Below are positions 42,213 to 51,134 of a DNA stretch of 64,000 nt, one piece after another. The DNA is from Polaribacter batillariae. GTDB taxonomy: Bacteria > Bacteroidota > Bacteroidia > Flavobacteriales > Flavobacteriaceae. The translations under genes and the position numbers were made by a program. How positions within the stretch are numbered: the first letter of the stretch is position 1; each line of letters starts with the position of its first letter. The DNA is taken from NCBI RefSeq assembly GCF_017498485.1, contig NZ_CP071795.1, forward strand, positions 2,480,001-2,544,000. Direction: 5' to 3'. Below the pieces are notes generated by a model. That model searched no databases. It was not told the DNA's origin and was given only the letters and a program-made list of their open reading frames with translations.

Positions 42213-43493
42213 ATGAAAAAAATACTACTAACGCTTTGTTGTGTGCTTGCATTTTCGATGTCATATGCACAGTCTAATTTAGACATTGCTAAAGTTTATA
42301 TTAAAAGAGCAAATTCTGTTATAGAAGAAAGTATAGATTATAAAGAAGCATTAATACTTTTCGAAAAAGCAATGAAGTATATGGATACTATAACTTCGCC
42401 AGAAATTGCGAGTTTAGGTTCTAGAATTTATTTTGAATTAAAAGACTATAGAGAAGCAAAAAAATATTCGAAACAATTTTTTCTTATTTCTAAAGATAAA
42501 AAATCTGAGGTATATGAGCAACAACTAGATTTATTTGTAACGATTAATGAAGAATTAGAATTACAAATTGCCGAAGAAAAAAGAATTGCCGAAGAGAAAT
42601 TAAGAAAAGAAAAAGAATTACAAAAAATAGATTCTTTAAAAACAGTTTGGAAAGCAACATCAAATAAACTTACCATAAAGGTCGATAGTATTTACGACTT
42701 TAATAAAAATAATTATGCACTTTACAGTAAAGACAATAAGTTTGGTGTTTTAAACGATGTTGGAGACATTGTTGTAGAAGCATCAGAATTTTCTTACGGA
42801 GTTAGTTTCGAAGGCTACATTGTTTTACAAAATAAAAAAGAAAATCCGAATAAAATTTTTTGCTTTAATACCTATAAAGGCACAGGAGCTATGTTGCCAA
42901 ATCCATCTGATTTTAACTCGATTTCTACACATTTCGGAAAAGTAATGTTGCCAAGATCTAATGGAAGGTTAGTTACCTATCCTAATAATTCTTACGAACC
43001 TATGGTGTATGATTTAAATGTAAAAAAGACAGTAAAGGTTTCTAATCAAGAAGATTTATTAAAAACTTTAAAGAAAGGAGATATTATACGTAAATATAAT
43101 AAAGACGGAGAAGTAAAAATTGAAAAAGATTGGTACATTTTTGGAGGTCATTTAGGGGGAGGTGTGCACCCTTTATACGTAGAGAATGATTACAATATAA
43201 ATGCTTATTTATTTTCGGTAGATGGAACTGTGTTACCCGCAAATTCTCAATATAACTACTTAGGTACTTTTCATAATAATAAAATAGAAGCTTTAAAAGG
43301 AAATACTAGGGTTTGGCTAAATCAAAATGGAACTAAAGTAAGAGCACTTAAAGATACAACTGCTAATTACGAAGGAAATTCGAAAGTAGTAAAATTAGAA
43401 GAAGGATCGTATCAAATATTTAAAGATGGAAAAATTGTAAAAGGAACAGAGTCTTTAGAGAAAATGGTAGATTATTTAAGAAAATTTAATTAA
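42213..43493 (+). CDS. Exported protein with TPR-like and WG-like segments
   Basis: 426 residues with a signal peptide (MSYAQ). Residues ~20-115 are helical and TPR-like (AKVYIKRANSVIEESIDYKEALILFEKAM; FELKDYREAKKYSKQFF), followed by a charged helix (EELELQIAEEKRIAEEKLRK). The rest is beta-rich, with pieces recalling WG repeats (NNYALYSKDNKFGVLNDVGDIVVEASEF). The function is unknown. Its stop codon is immediately followed by the stop of the convergent methyltransferase gene with no spacer. Confidence 0.72.
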   Translation: MKKILLTLCCVLAFSMSYAQSNLDIAKVYIKRANSVIEESIDYKEALILFEKAMKYMDTITSPEIASLGSRIYFELKDYREAKKYSKQFFLISKDKKSEVYEQQLDLFVTINEELELQIAEEKRIAEEKLRKEKELQKIDSLKTVWKATSNKLTIKVDSIYDFNKNNYALYSKDNKFGVLNDVGDIVVEASEFSYGVSFEGYIVLQNKKENPNKIFCFNTYKGTGAMLPNPSDFNSISTHFGKVMLPRSNGRLVTYPNNSYEPMVYDLNVKKTVKVSNQEDLLKTLKKGDIIRKYNKDGEVKIEKDWYIFGGHLGGGVHPLYVENDYNINAYLFSVDGTVLPANSQYNYLGTFHNNKIEALKGNTRVWLNQNGTKVRALKDTTANYEGNSKVVKLEEGSYQIFKDGKIVKGTESLEKMVDYLRKFN

Positions 43494-44261
43494 TTATTTA
43501 TAACACACAGGAAGAATTTCGTTTTGCATTAAGCAAAATTGTTCTAATTTCTCTGGAGCAATTTTTTTTGTATAATCGACTTCGTTTACGGTAAAACCAA
43601 TAGAACGTAATTTGTTAAAATAATCTCTACCATAAATTCTTACATGATCGTATTGCCCAAAAATTTCTGCTCTTTTTTTTCGATCTGTAATAGAGTTGTC
43701 TTCAAAAGTTTTTTCTCTTGAAAGATCTTGTGGAATTTGAAAAATTCCCATGCCACCTTTTTTTAAAACTCTATACAATTCTTGCATTGCTTTTGTGTCG
43801 TTTGGAATATGTTCTAAAACATGGTTGCAAAAAATAACGTCAAATTCGTTGTCTTTAAAAGGTAAATTGCAAATATCTGCTTTAACATCTGCAATTGGCG
43901 ATTCTAAATCAGATGTGATATACGTTAAATTTTCTTGCTTTCTAAAAAGGTCTAAAAAGCATTGTTCTGGTGCTATATGAAGCGTTTTTATTTTTTTTGT
44001 TGAAGTAAAAAAGTTGGTTTCATTCTTCAAAAAAAGCCACATTAATCTGTGTCTTTCTAATGATAATGTAGAAGGCGATAATGCGTTTTCTCTTTGTTTG
44101 CCATATCCATAAGGTAAAAATTTTTTAAAACTTTTTCCATCTATAGGATCTGTAAATTTATCTCCTTTTAAATACCAAGCAATTATTGGGCGAACGAGAT
44201 AGCTTGCCTTTATTAGAATTGGTCTCGGAATTGTGTTTAGGATGGATTTGAATATAGACAT
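43494..44261 (-). CDS. Class I SAM-dependent methyltransferase
   Basis: About 255 residues from the ATG at 44261 (a GTG at 44285 is also in frame). The Rossmann core has the region KTLHIAPEQCFLDLFRKQ (in place of a glycine-rich loop), ADICNLPFKDNEFDVIFCNHVLEHIPND and ELYRVLKKGGMGIFQIP. The N-terminal YLKGDKFTDPIDGKSFKKFLPYG resembles small-molecule methyltransferases of glycan loci. The substrate is unknown. A GxxExxY gene follows upstream on the same strand. Confidence 0.85.
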   Translation of the reverse strand: MSIFKSILNTIPRPILIKASYLVRPIIAWYLKGDKFTDPIDGKSFKKFLPYGYGKQRENALSPSTLSLERHRLMWLFLKNETNFFTSTKKIKTLHIAPEQCFLDLFRKQENLTYITSDLESPIADVKADICNLPFKDNEFDVIFCNHVLEHIPNDTKAMQELYRVLKKGGMGIFQIPQDLSREKTFEDNSITDRKKRAEIFGQYDHVRIYGRDYFNKLRSIGFTVNEVDYTKKIAPEKLEQFCLMQNEILPVCYK

Positions 44262-44270
44262 GGTTGTTGT

Positions 44271-44303
44271 TTCACAGAGTTTCACAGAGTTTTTTCACAG
44301 AGA
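44271..44303. repeat. TTCACAGAG direct repeats beside the GxxExxY gene
   Basis: TTCACAGAGT occurs at 44271-44280 and 44281-44290, and TTCACAGAG again at 44295-44303. On the other side of the gene, TTTCTCTGCGAAAATACTCTGCG lies near 44738-44760. Confidence 0.7.
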
Positions 44304-44314
44304 TATACAGAATT

Positions 44315-44692
44315 TTAAGGAGTATGTATGAAGCGTTTTATTCCGTTTTTCAATAATTTTGTGTGAAAGTTAAGTAACAAACCTAAAGGATAATTTCCAA
44401 GTTTCATATAAGTTAAAATTTGTGCAGTATAGACATCTGTAAAAGCTTCAACAGTTTTAAGTTCTATAACTATTTTGTTTTCAACTAATAAATCAATTCT
44501 GTAACCATGATTTAGTTTAAGATCTTTATAAATAATTGGAAGCGATATTTTTTTTCTAACTTCTAAACCTAAAGATTTCAATTCAAAATAAAGGCATTCT
44601 TGATATGCAGATTCTAATAAACCAGGACCTAAAGCTTTATGAACTTCTATCGCAGCTCCAATAATTTTTTCGGTTACTGTATTGTTATCCAT
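44315..44692 (-). CDS. GxxExxY family protein (PD-(D/E)XK nuclease-like)
   Basis: 125 residues. The name-giving motif is GPGLLESAYQECLYFEL; RIDLLVENKIVIELKTVEAF looks like a PD-(D/E)XK nuclease core (D...ExK). It is scattered across Bacteroidota genomes, often near short repeats, and has no proven function. The flanking CACAGAG-type repeats on both sides suggest that it arrived or duplicated as a unit. Confidence 0.88.
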   Translation of the reverse strand: MDNNTVTEKIIGAAIEVHKALGPGLLESAYQECLYFELKSLGLEVRKKISLPIIYKDLKLNHGYRIDLLVENKIVIELKTVEAFTDVYTAQILTYMKLGNYPLGLLLNFHTKLLKNGIKRFIHTP

Positions 44693-44767
44693 AATTTATT
44701 AAACTATACTTATCCAGTCTGTAATTATTACTCAGTGTTTCTCTGCGAAAATACTCTGCGTAATAAC

Positions 44768-45571
44768 CTACTGTCTAAATTCATCTTCTTCATCAGTAAC
44801 AATACCCAACGCTTCATGAACATATTTAAAAGTAGAAAGCAATTCTGGTTTTCCATTTACAATGGCAACATCGTGCTCGAAATGTGCAGAAGGTTTATTG
44901 TCTAAAGTGGTAATGGTCCAACCATCTGAATGTTGTCTTATTTTATGAGTTCCTAAATTTGTCATAGGTTCTATGGCGACTACCATGCCTTCTACAAACT
45001 TTTTTCCTCTTCCTCTTTTACCATAATTGGGCATTTCTGGGTCTTCGTGCATTTTTCTTCCTAATCCATGTCCAACCAACTCTCTAACAACGCCATAACC
45101 ATGTTCTTCTGTAAATTTTTGAATTGCATACCCAACATCGCCAACACGATTTCCTGCTTTGAATTCACGAATTCCTACATATAAACTTTTTCTTGTAACG
45201 TCTAGTAATTTTTTTGTTTCTGCTGCGATTTCTCCAACAGCAAAAGTGTAGGCATGATCTCCATAAAAACCATTTTTCTTGGCTCCGCAATCTATAGAAA
45301 TAATATCGCCTTCTTTTAAGGGCTCTTTGTTAGGAATTCCGTGAACGACTTGCGAATTCGGACTCATACAAAGTGTGTTCGGAAAGTCGTACAAACCTAA
45401 AAAACCAGGAATTGCACCTTCTGACCTAATAAAATCTTCTGCAAGTTTGTCTAAATACAAAGTGCTAACACCAGGCTTTACTTCTTTGGCTAGCAGTCCT
45501 AGAGTTTTAGAAACAATTAAGGCACTTTCGCGCATTAATTCTATTTCTTCTTTGGTTTTAATTTGAATCAT
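44768..45571 (-). CDS. map: Type I methionine aminopeptidase
   Basis: 267 residues. The five metal ligands of the pita-bread fold are in SIDCGAKKNGFYGDHAYTFAVG (two Asp), VGHGLGRKMHEDPEMPNYG (His), VAIEPMT (Glu) and AHFEHDVAIV (Glu). It removes the initiator methionine from new proteins. The ATG at 45571 is chosen because a promoter (TAACTTTG, 45590-45597) covers the upstream TTG start at 45592. Confidence 0.97.
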   Translation of the reverse strand: MIQIKTKEEIELMRESALIVSKTLGLLAKEVKPGVSTLYLDKLAEDFIRSEGAIPGFLGLYDFPNTLCMSPNSQVVHGIPNKEPLKEGDIISIDCGAKKNGFYGDHAYTFAVGEIAAETKKLLDVTRKSLYVGIREFKAGNRVGDVGYAIQKFTEEHGYGVVRELVGHGLGRKMHEDPEMPNYGKRGRGKKFVEGMVVAIEPMTNLGTHKIRQHSDGWTITTLDNKPSAHFEHDVAIVNGKPELLSTFKYVHEALGIVTDEEDEFRQ

Positions 45572-45589
45572 ATTAAAAAAATTGAAACG

Positions 45590-45597
45590 CAAAGTTA
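45590..45597 (-). promoter_or_regulatory. Promoter -7 element of map
   Basis: TAACTTTG on the minus strand matches TAnnTTTG, 18 bp before the map ATG. Confidence 0.65.
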
Positions 45598-45629
45598 CTA
45601 TAATTTAAAGAATTAAAATTGTAGTTAGG

Positions 45630-46031
45630 TTATTTGAAAAAAGAGAAAAACCTTTTTTTCTTTTTTACATTTGGTTCGTAGTTAAAAATTTGTTTGTAAA
45701 TCGTTGTCCAACCAATAAAACCACCAACATTTCTATCGTCTATAAATAAGTCTGCATGAATTTTTCTACTGTCTTTTCCATCGAAATTTTCTTCGGGATA
45801 ACTGTTGTTTACAGCGTAGAAATCGATGCCATTTTTTTTACAAAAAGCAACTGCTTCTTCTAATTTAGAACCACTTCTGTAGGTCCAAAGAATTAATCGG
45901 TGACCTTCGGACTGTAATTTTCGAAGTGTTTCAAAAGCAAAAATTAATGGTTTTCCTATTTTTGGATATGCATTTTCTACAATGGTACCATCAAAATCTA
46001 CTGCAATTAGTAAGTGGTTATTAAAAGACAT
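45630..46031 (-). CDS. HAD-like hydrolase (BT0820-type)
   Basis: 133 residues. The nucleophile motif is IAVDFDGTIVE, motif II ILWTYRSGS, and the acidic motif is FIDDRNVGG. It is a small HAD phosphatase without a large cap domain. The substrate is unknown. Its ATG shares one base with the stop codon of the preceding thioredoxin-like gene, so the two are translationally coupled. The C-terminal KKKKRFFSFFK is basic. Confidence 0.85.
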   Translation of the reverse strand: MSFNNHLLIAVDFDGTIVENAYPKIGKPLIFAFETLRKLQSEGHRLILWTYRSGSKLEEAVAFCKKNGIDFYAVNNSYPEENFDGKDSRKIHADLFIDDRNVGGFIGWTTIYKQIFNYEPNVKKKKRFFSFFK

Positions 46032-46561
46032 TATTTGCTTTTATCGTAAGAATGTTTATAGGGTTGTTTAGAAACGATTTTTAAAATGTCTTTTTCTAAA
46101 GATTCTCTTGCGTATTCTACATAACGTCCTACTTCTTTATCATTTTTATAAAAAATAAAGGTTGGAACTCTTATAATATTAAACCCTTCTTGTAAATTAT
46201 CGGGTGTTTTTTTAGAGCGATTTACGGTAATTAACTCTAATTTATTTGTATTAAAATCTGCTGCTTCTAATATTTTGTACAAATGTGGTGTTTCTCTTTT
46301 ACTGTCTCCGCACCAAGTTCCTATAAAACCTTTTATTTTATATCCTTTTAATTCTTTTTTTAAAGCTTCTATTGTTGCAGCATCTGGTGTGTAATTATTA
46401 AATTTTTTAGTAAACCAAGAATTGTAAGGCGCTTGCATAAAAGACTCTTTGTTAGCAAAGCCAACTAAGTCGCCACTTTTATTTTTTGCAGCAGTAATTT
46501 CTTGTTGTGCGTTACAAGACATTAAAACAATGGTGAATACTATTGCGAATGCTTTTTTCAT
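46031..46561 (-). CDS. Thioredoxin-family lipoprotein with single active-site Cys
   Basis: 176 residues; signal peptide with lipobox VLMSC. The thioredoxin fold is visible at GFIGTWCGDSKRETPHLYKILE and VPTFIFYKNDKEVGRYVEY with the cis-Pro. The active site is CGDS: the second Cys of CxxC is replaced by Ser, so it cannot act as an ordinary dithiol oxidoreductase. It may be a monothiol exchanger. It lies 11 bp after gpmI and overlaps the HAD gene. Confidence 0.85.
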   Translation of the reverse strand: MKKAFAIVFTIVLMSCNAQQEITAAKNKSGDLVGFANKESFMQAPYNSWFTKKFNNYTPDAATIEALKKELKGYKIKGFIGTWCGDSKRETPHLYKILEAADFNTNKLELITVNRSKKTPDNLQEGFNIIRVPTFIFYKNDKEVGRYVEYARESLEKDILKIVSKQPYKHSYDKSK

Positions 46562-46572
46562 AATTATAAAAT

Positions 46573-48093
46573 TTATAGTAAAGAATGCTGTGTCATTTCT
46601 TTGGGTTGTGCTACTCCCATTAACTCTAAAATTGTAGGAGCAATATCGCCTAAGATACCATTTTTTACTGATTTTATTTCGTCATCAATTAAAATAAAAG
46701 GAACTGGATTGGTCGTGTGAGATGTATGAGGCGAACCATCTGGGTTCATCATTGTTTCACAATTTCCATGATCTGCAATTAGCAATGTAGAATATCCGTT
46801 TTTTAAACCTGTTTCAATTACATCTTTTGCACAAATATCTACAGCTTCGCATGCTTTAATGGCTGCTTCCATAACTCCTGTATGCCCAACCATATCGCCA
46901 TTTGCAAAGTTTAGGCAAACAAAATCTGCAGAGCCTTTTTCTAAATCTTTACAAAGTGCGTCTCTTAGTTCGTATGCACTCATTTCTGGTTTTAAATCGT
47001 AAGTTGCCACTTTTGGAGAATTTCTTAAAATACGAGATTCGCCATCGAAAGGATCTTCTTGTCCGCCAGAAAAGAAAAAAGTAACATGTGGGTATTTTTC
47101 TGTTTCTGCAATTCTAATTTGCTTTTTACCTGCTTTAGAAAGTACTTCGCCTAAAGTATTTTTTATATTTTCGTTCGTATAAATTGTATGTATTCCTTTA
47201 AACGTATCGTCATATAAAGTAATGGTTGTAAAATAAAGATTTAACTTTTTCATTTTAAAATCAGGAAAATCGTTTTGAGACAATGCGTTTGTTAATTCTC
47301 TACCTCTATCTGTTCTATAGTTAAAAAATAGAACAGCATCTCCATCTTTTATTTGTGTTTTCGGGGTTCCATCTTCATTTGTTAAAATAATTGGCTCTAT
47401 AAACTCGTCAGTAATATTGGCTTCGTAGTTTTTATTGATAGTAGCAATTGCATCTGTAGTTTTATTTCCAATTCCGTTTACCAAAGCATTGTAAGCGATA
47501 CGAATTCTTTCCCAACGATTATCTCTATCCATTGCAAAATAACGCCCAGTTACAGTAGCCAATTCTCCTGTTGTTTGTTTCATGTATTTTTGAATGTCGT
47601 TAATAAAATAAGTGCCAGATTTTGGGTCGCAATCTCTACCATCTGTAAAGGCGTGTAAAAATACATTGCCTACATTGTTTTCTTTGGCAACATCTAAAAT
47701 TCCTTTTAAATGGTCTATATGAGCGTGAATTCCACCATTAGAAACCAAGCCTAATAAATGTACGTTTTTATTGTTTTCTTTGGCGTAATTAAAAGTGTCA
47801 ATCAATACTTTTTCTTGTCCTAAAGTTTTTTCTTTAACAGCTTTATTAATTCTTGCTAAATTTTGGTACACAATTCTGCCAGCACCTAAATTCATGTGGC
47901 CAACTTCCGAATTTCCCATTTGTCCTTCAGGTAAACCAACATGCAAGCCATCGGTTCTTAATTCCGCATGCGGATATTTGTCGTACAAACTATTTATGTA
48001 AGGTGTTTTTGCGTTGTAAATTGCAGATACTTTAGGGTCTTGTGTAACACCCCATCCATCTAAAATCATTAAAATTACTTTCTTATTCATCAT
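46573..48093 (-). CDS. gpmI: 2,3-bisphosphoglycerate-independent phosphoglycerate mutase
   Basis: 506 residues of the alkaline phosphatase superfamily. The nucleophile Ser lies in GQMGNSEVGHMNLGAGRIVYQ; metal ligands are in LMILDGWG, the phosphotransferase part FVCLNFANGDMVGHTG and LLIADHGNCETM; the substrate loop includes HAFTDGRDCDPKSG and TVTGRYFAMDRDNRWER. It interconverts 3- and 2-phosphoglycerate in glycolysis. Either of two adjacent ATGs may start it. It leads the transcript with the thioredoxin-like and HAD genes. Confidence 0.97.
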   Translation of the reverse strand: MMNKKVILMILDGWGVTQDPKVSAIYNAKTPYINSLYDKYPHAELRTDGLHVGLPEGQMGNSEVGHMNLGAGRIVYQNLARINKAVKEKTLGQEKVLIDTFNYAKENNKNVHLLGLVSNGGIHAHIDHLKGILDVAKENNVGNVFLHAFTDGRDCDPKSGTYFINDIQKYMKQTTGELATVTGRYFAMDRDNRWERIRIAYNALVNGIGNKTTDAIATINKNYEANITDEFIEPIILTNEDGTPKTQIKDGDAVLFFNYRTDRGRELTNALSQNDFPDFKMKKLNLYFTTITLYDDTFKGIHTIYTNENIKNTLGEVLSKAGKKQIRIAETEKYPHVTFFFSGGQEDPFDGESRILRNSPKVATYDLKPEMSAYELRDALCKDLEKGSADFVCLNFANGDMVGHTGVMEAAIKACEAVDICAKDVIETGLKNGYSTLLIADHGNCETMMNPDGSPHTSHTTNPVPFILIDDEIKSVKNGILGDIAPTILELMGVAQPKEMTQHSLL

Positions 48094-48342
48094 CTAAAAT
48101 TGAACTGTAAAAATAAGAAAGATTTTTGGCTTCTCTTTAAATTTTTACGAAACCGATAGCGTAAAAGAGATTGGGTAAAACGACTTTTTGTGCTTTGTTA
48201 CCACTTTTTAGAAATGTATTAACATAAAACACAGAAAGTTAAAAACGTGTTAAATACCTTTTTTACTGAAACAAAATGTTTTTTCGGCAGTCTTTTAGAT
48301 AACAACATACAATTCTTATAAACCCAAAAAACTTAATTTATT

Positions 48343-48735
48343 ATGAAAAAATTAATCTTACCAATGTTACTGTGTTTATGTACTTTTACGGTAACTACAA
48401 ATGCAACTTCTATTTCTTCAACTAAAATAGAACAATCTTTAAAAATTACCACGAACTATAAAATTAGTGCTTTTTGTAAACTAATACAAATGGGTAATTA
48501 CGATGCCGTAGAAGCATTAATTAAATCGGGTGAAGACGTAAACAAAAAATCTAACGGATTAACACCTTTAATGTTTGCAGCCAGACATAACAAAGCTAAA
48601 ATTGCAAAATTGCTAATTAAAAATGGTGCCAATATAAAAGCAAAATCTACAAAAGGGAAGATGACTGCTTTAGATATCGCAAAAAGATCTAAGGCTAAAG
48701 ATGCTATAAAAGTAATTGAAGAAGCACTTTCTTAA
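48343..48735 (+). CDS. Small exported ankyrin-repeat protein
   Basis: 130 residues with a signal peptide (TFTVTTNATS). Two to three ankyrin repeats follow: NYDAVEALIKSGEDVNKKSN, GLTPLMFAARHNKAKIAKLLI and KGKMTALDIAKRSKAKDAIKVI. Ankyrin repeats bind other proteins; in the periplasm such a short protein may be an inhibitor or adaptor. The 249-bp region upstream shows no other gene. Confidence 0.88.
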   Translation: MKKLILPMLLCLCTFTVTTNATSISSTKIEQSLKITTNYKISAFCKLIQMGNYDAVEALIKSGEDVNKKSNGLTPLMFAARHNKAKIAKLLIKNGANIKAKSTKGKMTALDIAKRSKAKDAIKVIEEALS

Positions 48736-48761
48736 ATTTATATTTTTTTGAATTAATGAAG

Positions 48762-48795
48762 AAAGGCGTTCTGTAAAGAGCGTCTTTTTTTTTTT
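48762..48795 (+). terminator. Intrinsic terminator after the ankyrin gene
   Basis: AAAGGCGTTC and GAGCGTCTTT pair (with G-U pairs) around TGTAAA and run into a T11 tract. The remaining spacer to 49049 is AT-rich with only a weak AATCATC/GATGATT inverted repeat near 48825-48850 and no gene. Confidence 0.75.
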
Positions 48796-49018
48796 CTGAA
48801 TTTTTATAAAACTGATGGTGTAAAAAATCATCGCTACTAAAATGATGATTGCAATATCATTTATAATTTAAATGTACTGTAAAAGAAAATCGTATTATTT
48901 TATTTTTTACATTTTTTTTTGATGTAGTTTTTTTCAATTCGTCTTAAATATAATTGTTGTAAAGGCAGAAAAATAAACTTTTGGTTGTTAAAAAATATTA
49001 AATCTATATTTTAATGTG

Positions 49019-49026
49019 TAATTTTG
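49019..49026 (+). promoter_or_regulatory. Promoter -7 element of the hydroxylase gene
   Basis: TAATTTTG matches TAnnTTTG 23 bp before the ATG at 49050. Confidence 0.6.
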
Positions 49027-49049
49027 TGTGAATATTATAATTACATGTT

Positions 49050-50810
49050 ATGGATGCTCATTTTGAATTGAACGATGTTACTAAAAAACTTCCCAAACAT
49101 TTACACAAGTTTGTAGTACAACAGCCTTATAACGAATACACAGCTCAAAACCAGGCAGTTTGGCGCTATGTAATGCGAATGAATGTAGATTATTTGAGTA
49201 AAGTTGCACACGATTCTTATGTAAAAGGATTAAAAAAAACAGGAATTTCTATTGATAAAATTCCGCATATGGAAGGCATGAACCGTATTTTAAAAGATAT
49301 TGGTTGGGCTGCAGTTTCTGTAGATGGTTTTATACCACCCAATGCTTTTATGGAGTTTCAGGCCTACAATGTATTGGTAATTGCATCAGACATGAGAACG
49401 ATTAATCATATAGAATACACACCAGCACCAGACATTATTCATGAAGCTGCAGGACATGCACCTATTATTGCCAATCCAGAATATGCAGAATATTTAAGAC
49501 GATTTGGCGAAATTGGTAGCAAAGCAATTTCCTCTGCAAAAGACTACGAAATGTACGAAGCGATTCGTTTGTTGTCTATTTTAAAAGAAGACCCAAATTC
49601 TACAGAAAAAGAAATAGAAGAAGCACAAGCAAAAGTAGAATATTTACAAGATAATATGGGCGAACTGTCTGAAATGGCTCAAATACGAAATTTGCATTGG
49701 TGGACAGTAGAATATGGTTTAATAGGTACTTTACAAAACCCTAAAATTTATGGAGCAGGCTTGCTTTCTTCTATTGGCGAAAGTGCTTGGTGTATGAAAG
49801 ACGAAGTAAAAAAAGTGCCTTATTCGATTGAAGCCGCCAATGTAAATTTCGACATTACAAAACCACAACCACAGTTATTTGTTACGCCAGATTTTGCACA
49901 CTTAAGTTTGGTTTTAGAACAATTTGCAAATAAAATGGCAATTCGAAAAGGTGGCTTAAAAGGCATTCAAAAATTAATAAATTCTAAAAATTTAGGAACC
50001 ATAGAATTGAGTACTGGAATTCAAATTTCGGGAATTTTTACCCATGTTATTGAAGACGAAAACGGAAAACCAATTTATTTTCAAACTACTGGAAATACAG
50101 CTTTAGCAAATAGAGATAAAGAATTAATTGGTCATGGAATAGAAAATCATTCTAATGGTTTTGGTAGCCCTGTTGGAAAATTAAAAGGTATAAATATTGC
50201 CATTGAAAACATGAGCCCAAGAGATTTAGAAGCTTACCAAATTTACGAAGGAAAAAAGATTGCATTAGAGTTTGAAGGTGGTGTAAAAGTCGAAGGCGAC
50301 GTAATTACAGGAACCAGAGATTTAAGAGGCAAAATTCTACTAATTTCTTTCGAAAATTGCACAGTTAGTTACAAAGACACTTTGCTATTTAAACCAGAAT
50401 GGGGCATTTACGATATGGCAGTAGGCAAAGAAGTTGTTTCGGCATATTCTGGGGCAGCAGATATCAACTCATTTGAAGACACCTCTAAAGTATCTGAAAC
50501 AAAAACACATAAAATTAAATATTCCGAAAACGAGAAAGTTCTTTACAATTTATACGACAACGTACGTGAAATGCGTACAACTAAAACAGCTTCTGAAGAA
50601 AAAATAAAAACGATTTTTAATCAAGTAAAAACAAAATTTCCTACAGATTGGTTGTTGAATTTAGAATTATATGAAGTAGCTTTGCAAAATAATTTTGATG
50701 TACAAAAAAATATTTTAAACTATTTGTTAACGCTACAGAAAAATAAGTCGTACAAAAAGTTAATTGAAAACGGATTGAATTTGTTACAAGTAAACGAATT
50801 ACAATCGTAA
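49050..50810 (+). CDS. Aromatic amino acid (phenylalanine) hydroxylase, long form
   Basis: 586 residues, twice the usual bacterial length. The N-terminal ~330 residues hold the catalytic domain: PDIIHEAAGHAP (iron ligands His131 and His136) and HWWTVEYGLIG (Glu221), with FQAYNVLVIASDMR before them. It should be an Fe(II)- and pterin-dependent phenylalanine 4-monooxygenase. The C-terminal ~250 residues (from GGLKGIQKLINSKNLGTIELSTG) form a beta-rich then helical region with no family I recognise. The long form is familiar in Bacteroidota. A rhodanese gene follows 12 bp later. Confidence 0.92.
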   Translation: MDAHFELNDVTKKLPKHLHKFVVQQPYNEYTAQNQAVWRYVMRMNVDYLSKVAHDSYVKGLKKTGISIDKIPHMEGMNRILKDIGWAAVSVDGFIPPNAFMEFQAYNVLVIASDMRTINHIEYTPAPDIIHEAAGHAPIIANPEYAEYLRRFGEIGSKAISSAKDYEMYEAIRLLSILKEDPNSTEKEIEEAQAKVEYLQDNMGELSEMAQIRNLHWWTVEYGLIGTLQNPKIYGAGLLSSIGESAWCMKDEVKKVPYSIEAANVNFDITKPQPQLFVTPDFAHLSLVLEQFANKMAIRKGGLKGIQKLINSKNLGTIELSTGIQISGIFTHVIEDENGKPIYFQTTGNTALANRDKELIGHGIENHSNGFGSPVGKLKGINIAIENMSPRDLEAYQIYEGKKIALEFEGGVKVEGDVITGTRDLRGKILLISFENCTVSYKDTLLFKPEWGIYDMAVGKEVVSAYSGAADINSFEDTSKVSETKTHKIKYSENEKVLYNLYDNVREMRTTKTASEEKIKTIFNQVKTKFPTDWLLNLELYEVALQNNFDVQKNILNYLLTLQKNKSYKKLIENGLNLLQVNELQS

Positions 50811-50822
50811 ATTGTTAAAAAA

Positions 50823-51134
50823 ATGGGGTTGTTTGGAATTTTTAGTCAGAAAGATAAATCTGAAATTATTAAAGAATATTTAGAAAAAGAAGCCGTAATT
50901 TTAGATGTTAGAACACAATCTGAGTGGGATGAAGGGCATATCGAAAATTCGAAACATATTGTTTTAAATTTAATTCCTTTAGAAATAGAGCAAATAAAAT
51001 CTTGGAATAAACCTGTAATTGCAGTTTGTAGAAGCGGATCTAGAAGTGGGCAAGCAACCCAATTTTTGGCTCAGAATGGAGTAGATGCGGTTAATGGCGG
51101 TCCGTGGCAAAATGTAGCACAATACGTAGATTAG
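50823..51134 (+). CDS. Single-domain rhodanese-like protein
   Basis: 103 residues. VILDVRTQSEWDEGHIENSKHI is the rhodanese start and the active loop is AVCRSGSRS with Cys69, so persulfide transfer is possible. It lacks a signal peptide, so it is cytoplasmic. It is co-transcribed with the hydroxylase and overlaps the end of a convergent gene by 4 bp. The sulfur acceptor is unknown. Confidence 0.92.
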   Translation: MGLFGIFSQKDKSEIIKEYLEKEAVILDVRTQSEWDEGHIENSKHIVLNLIPLEIEQIKSWNKPVIAVCRSGSRSGQATQFLAQNGVDAVNGGPWQNVAQYVD

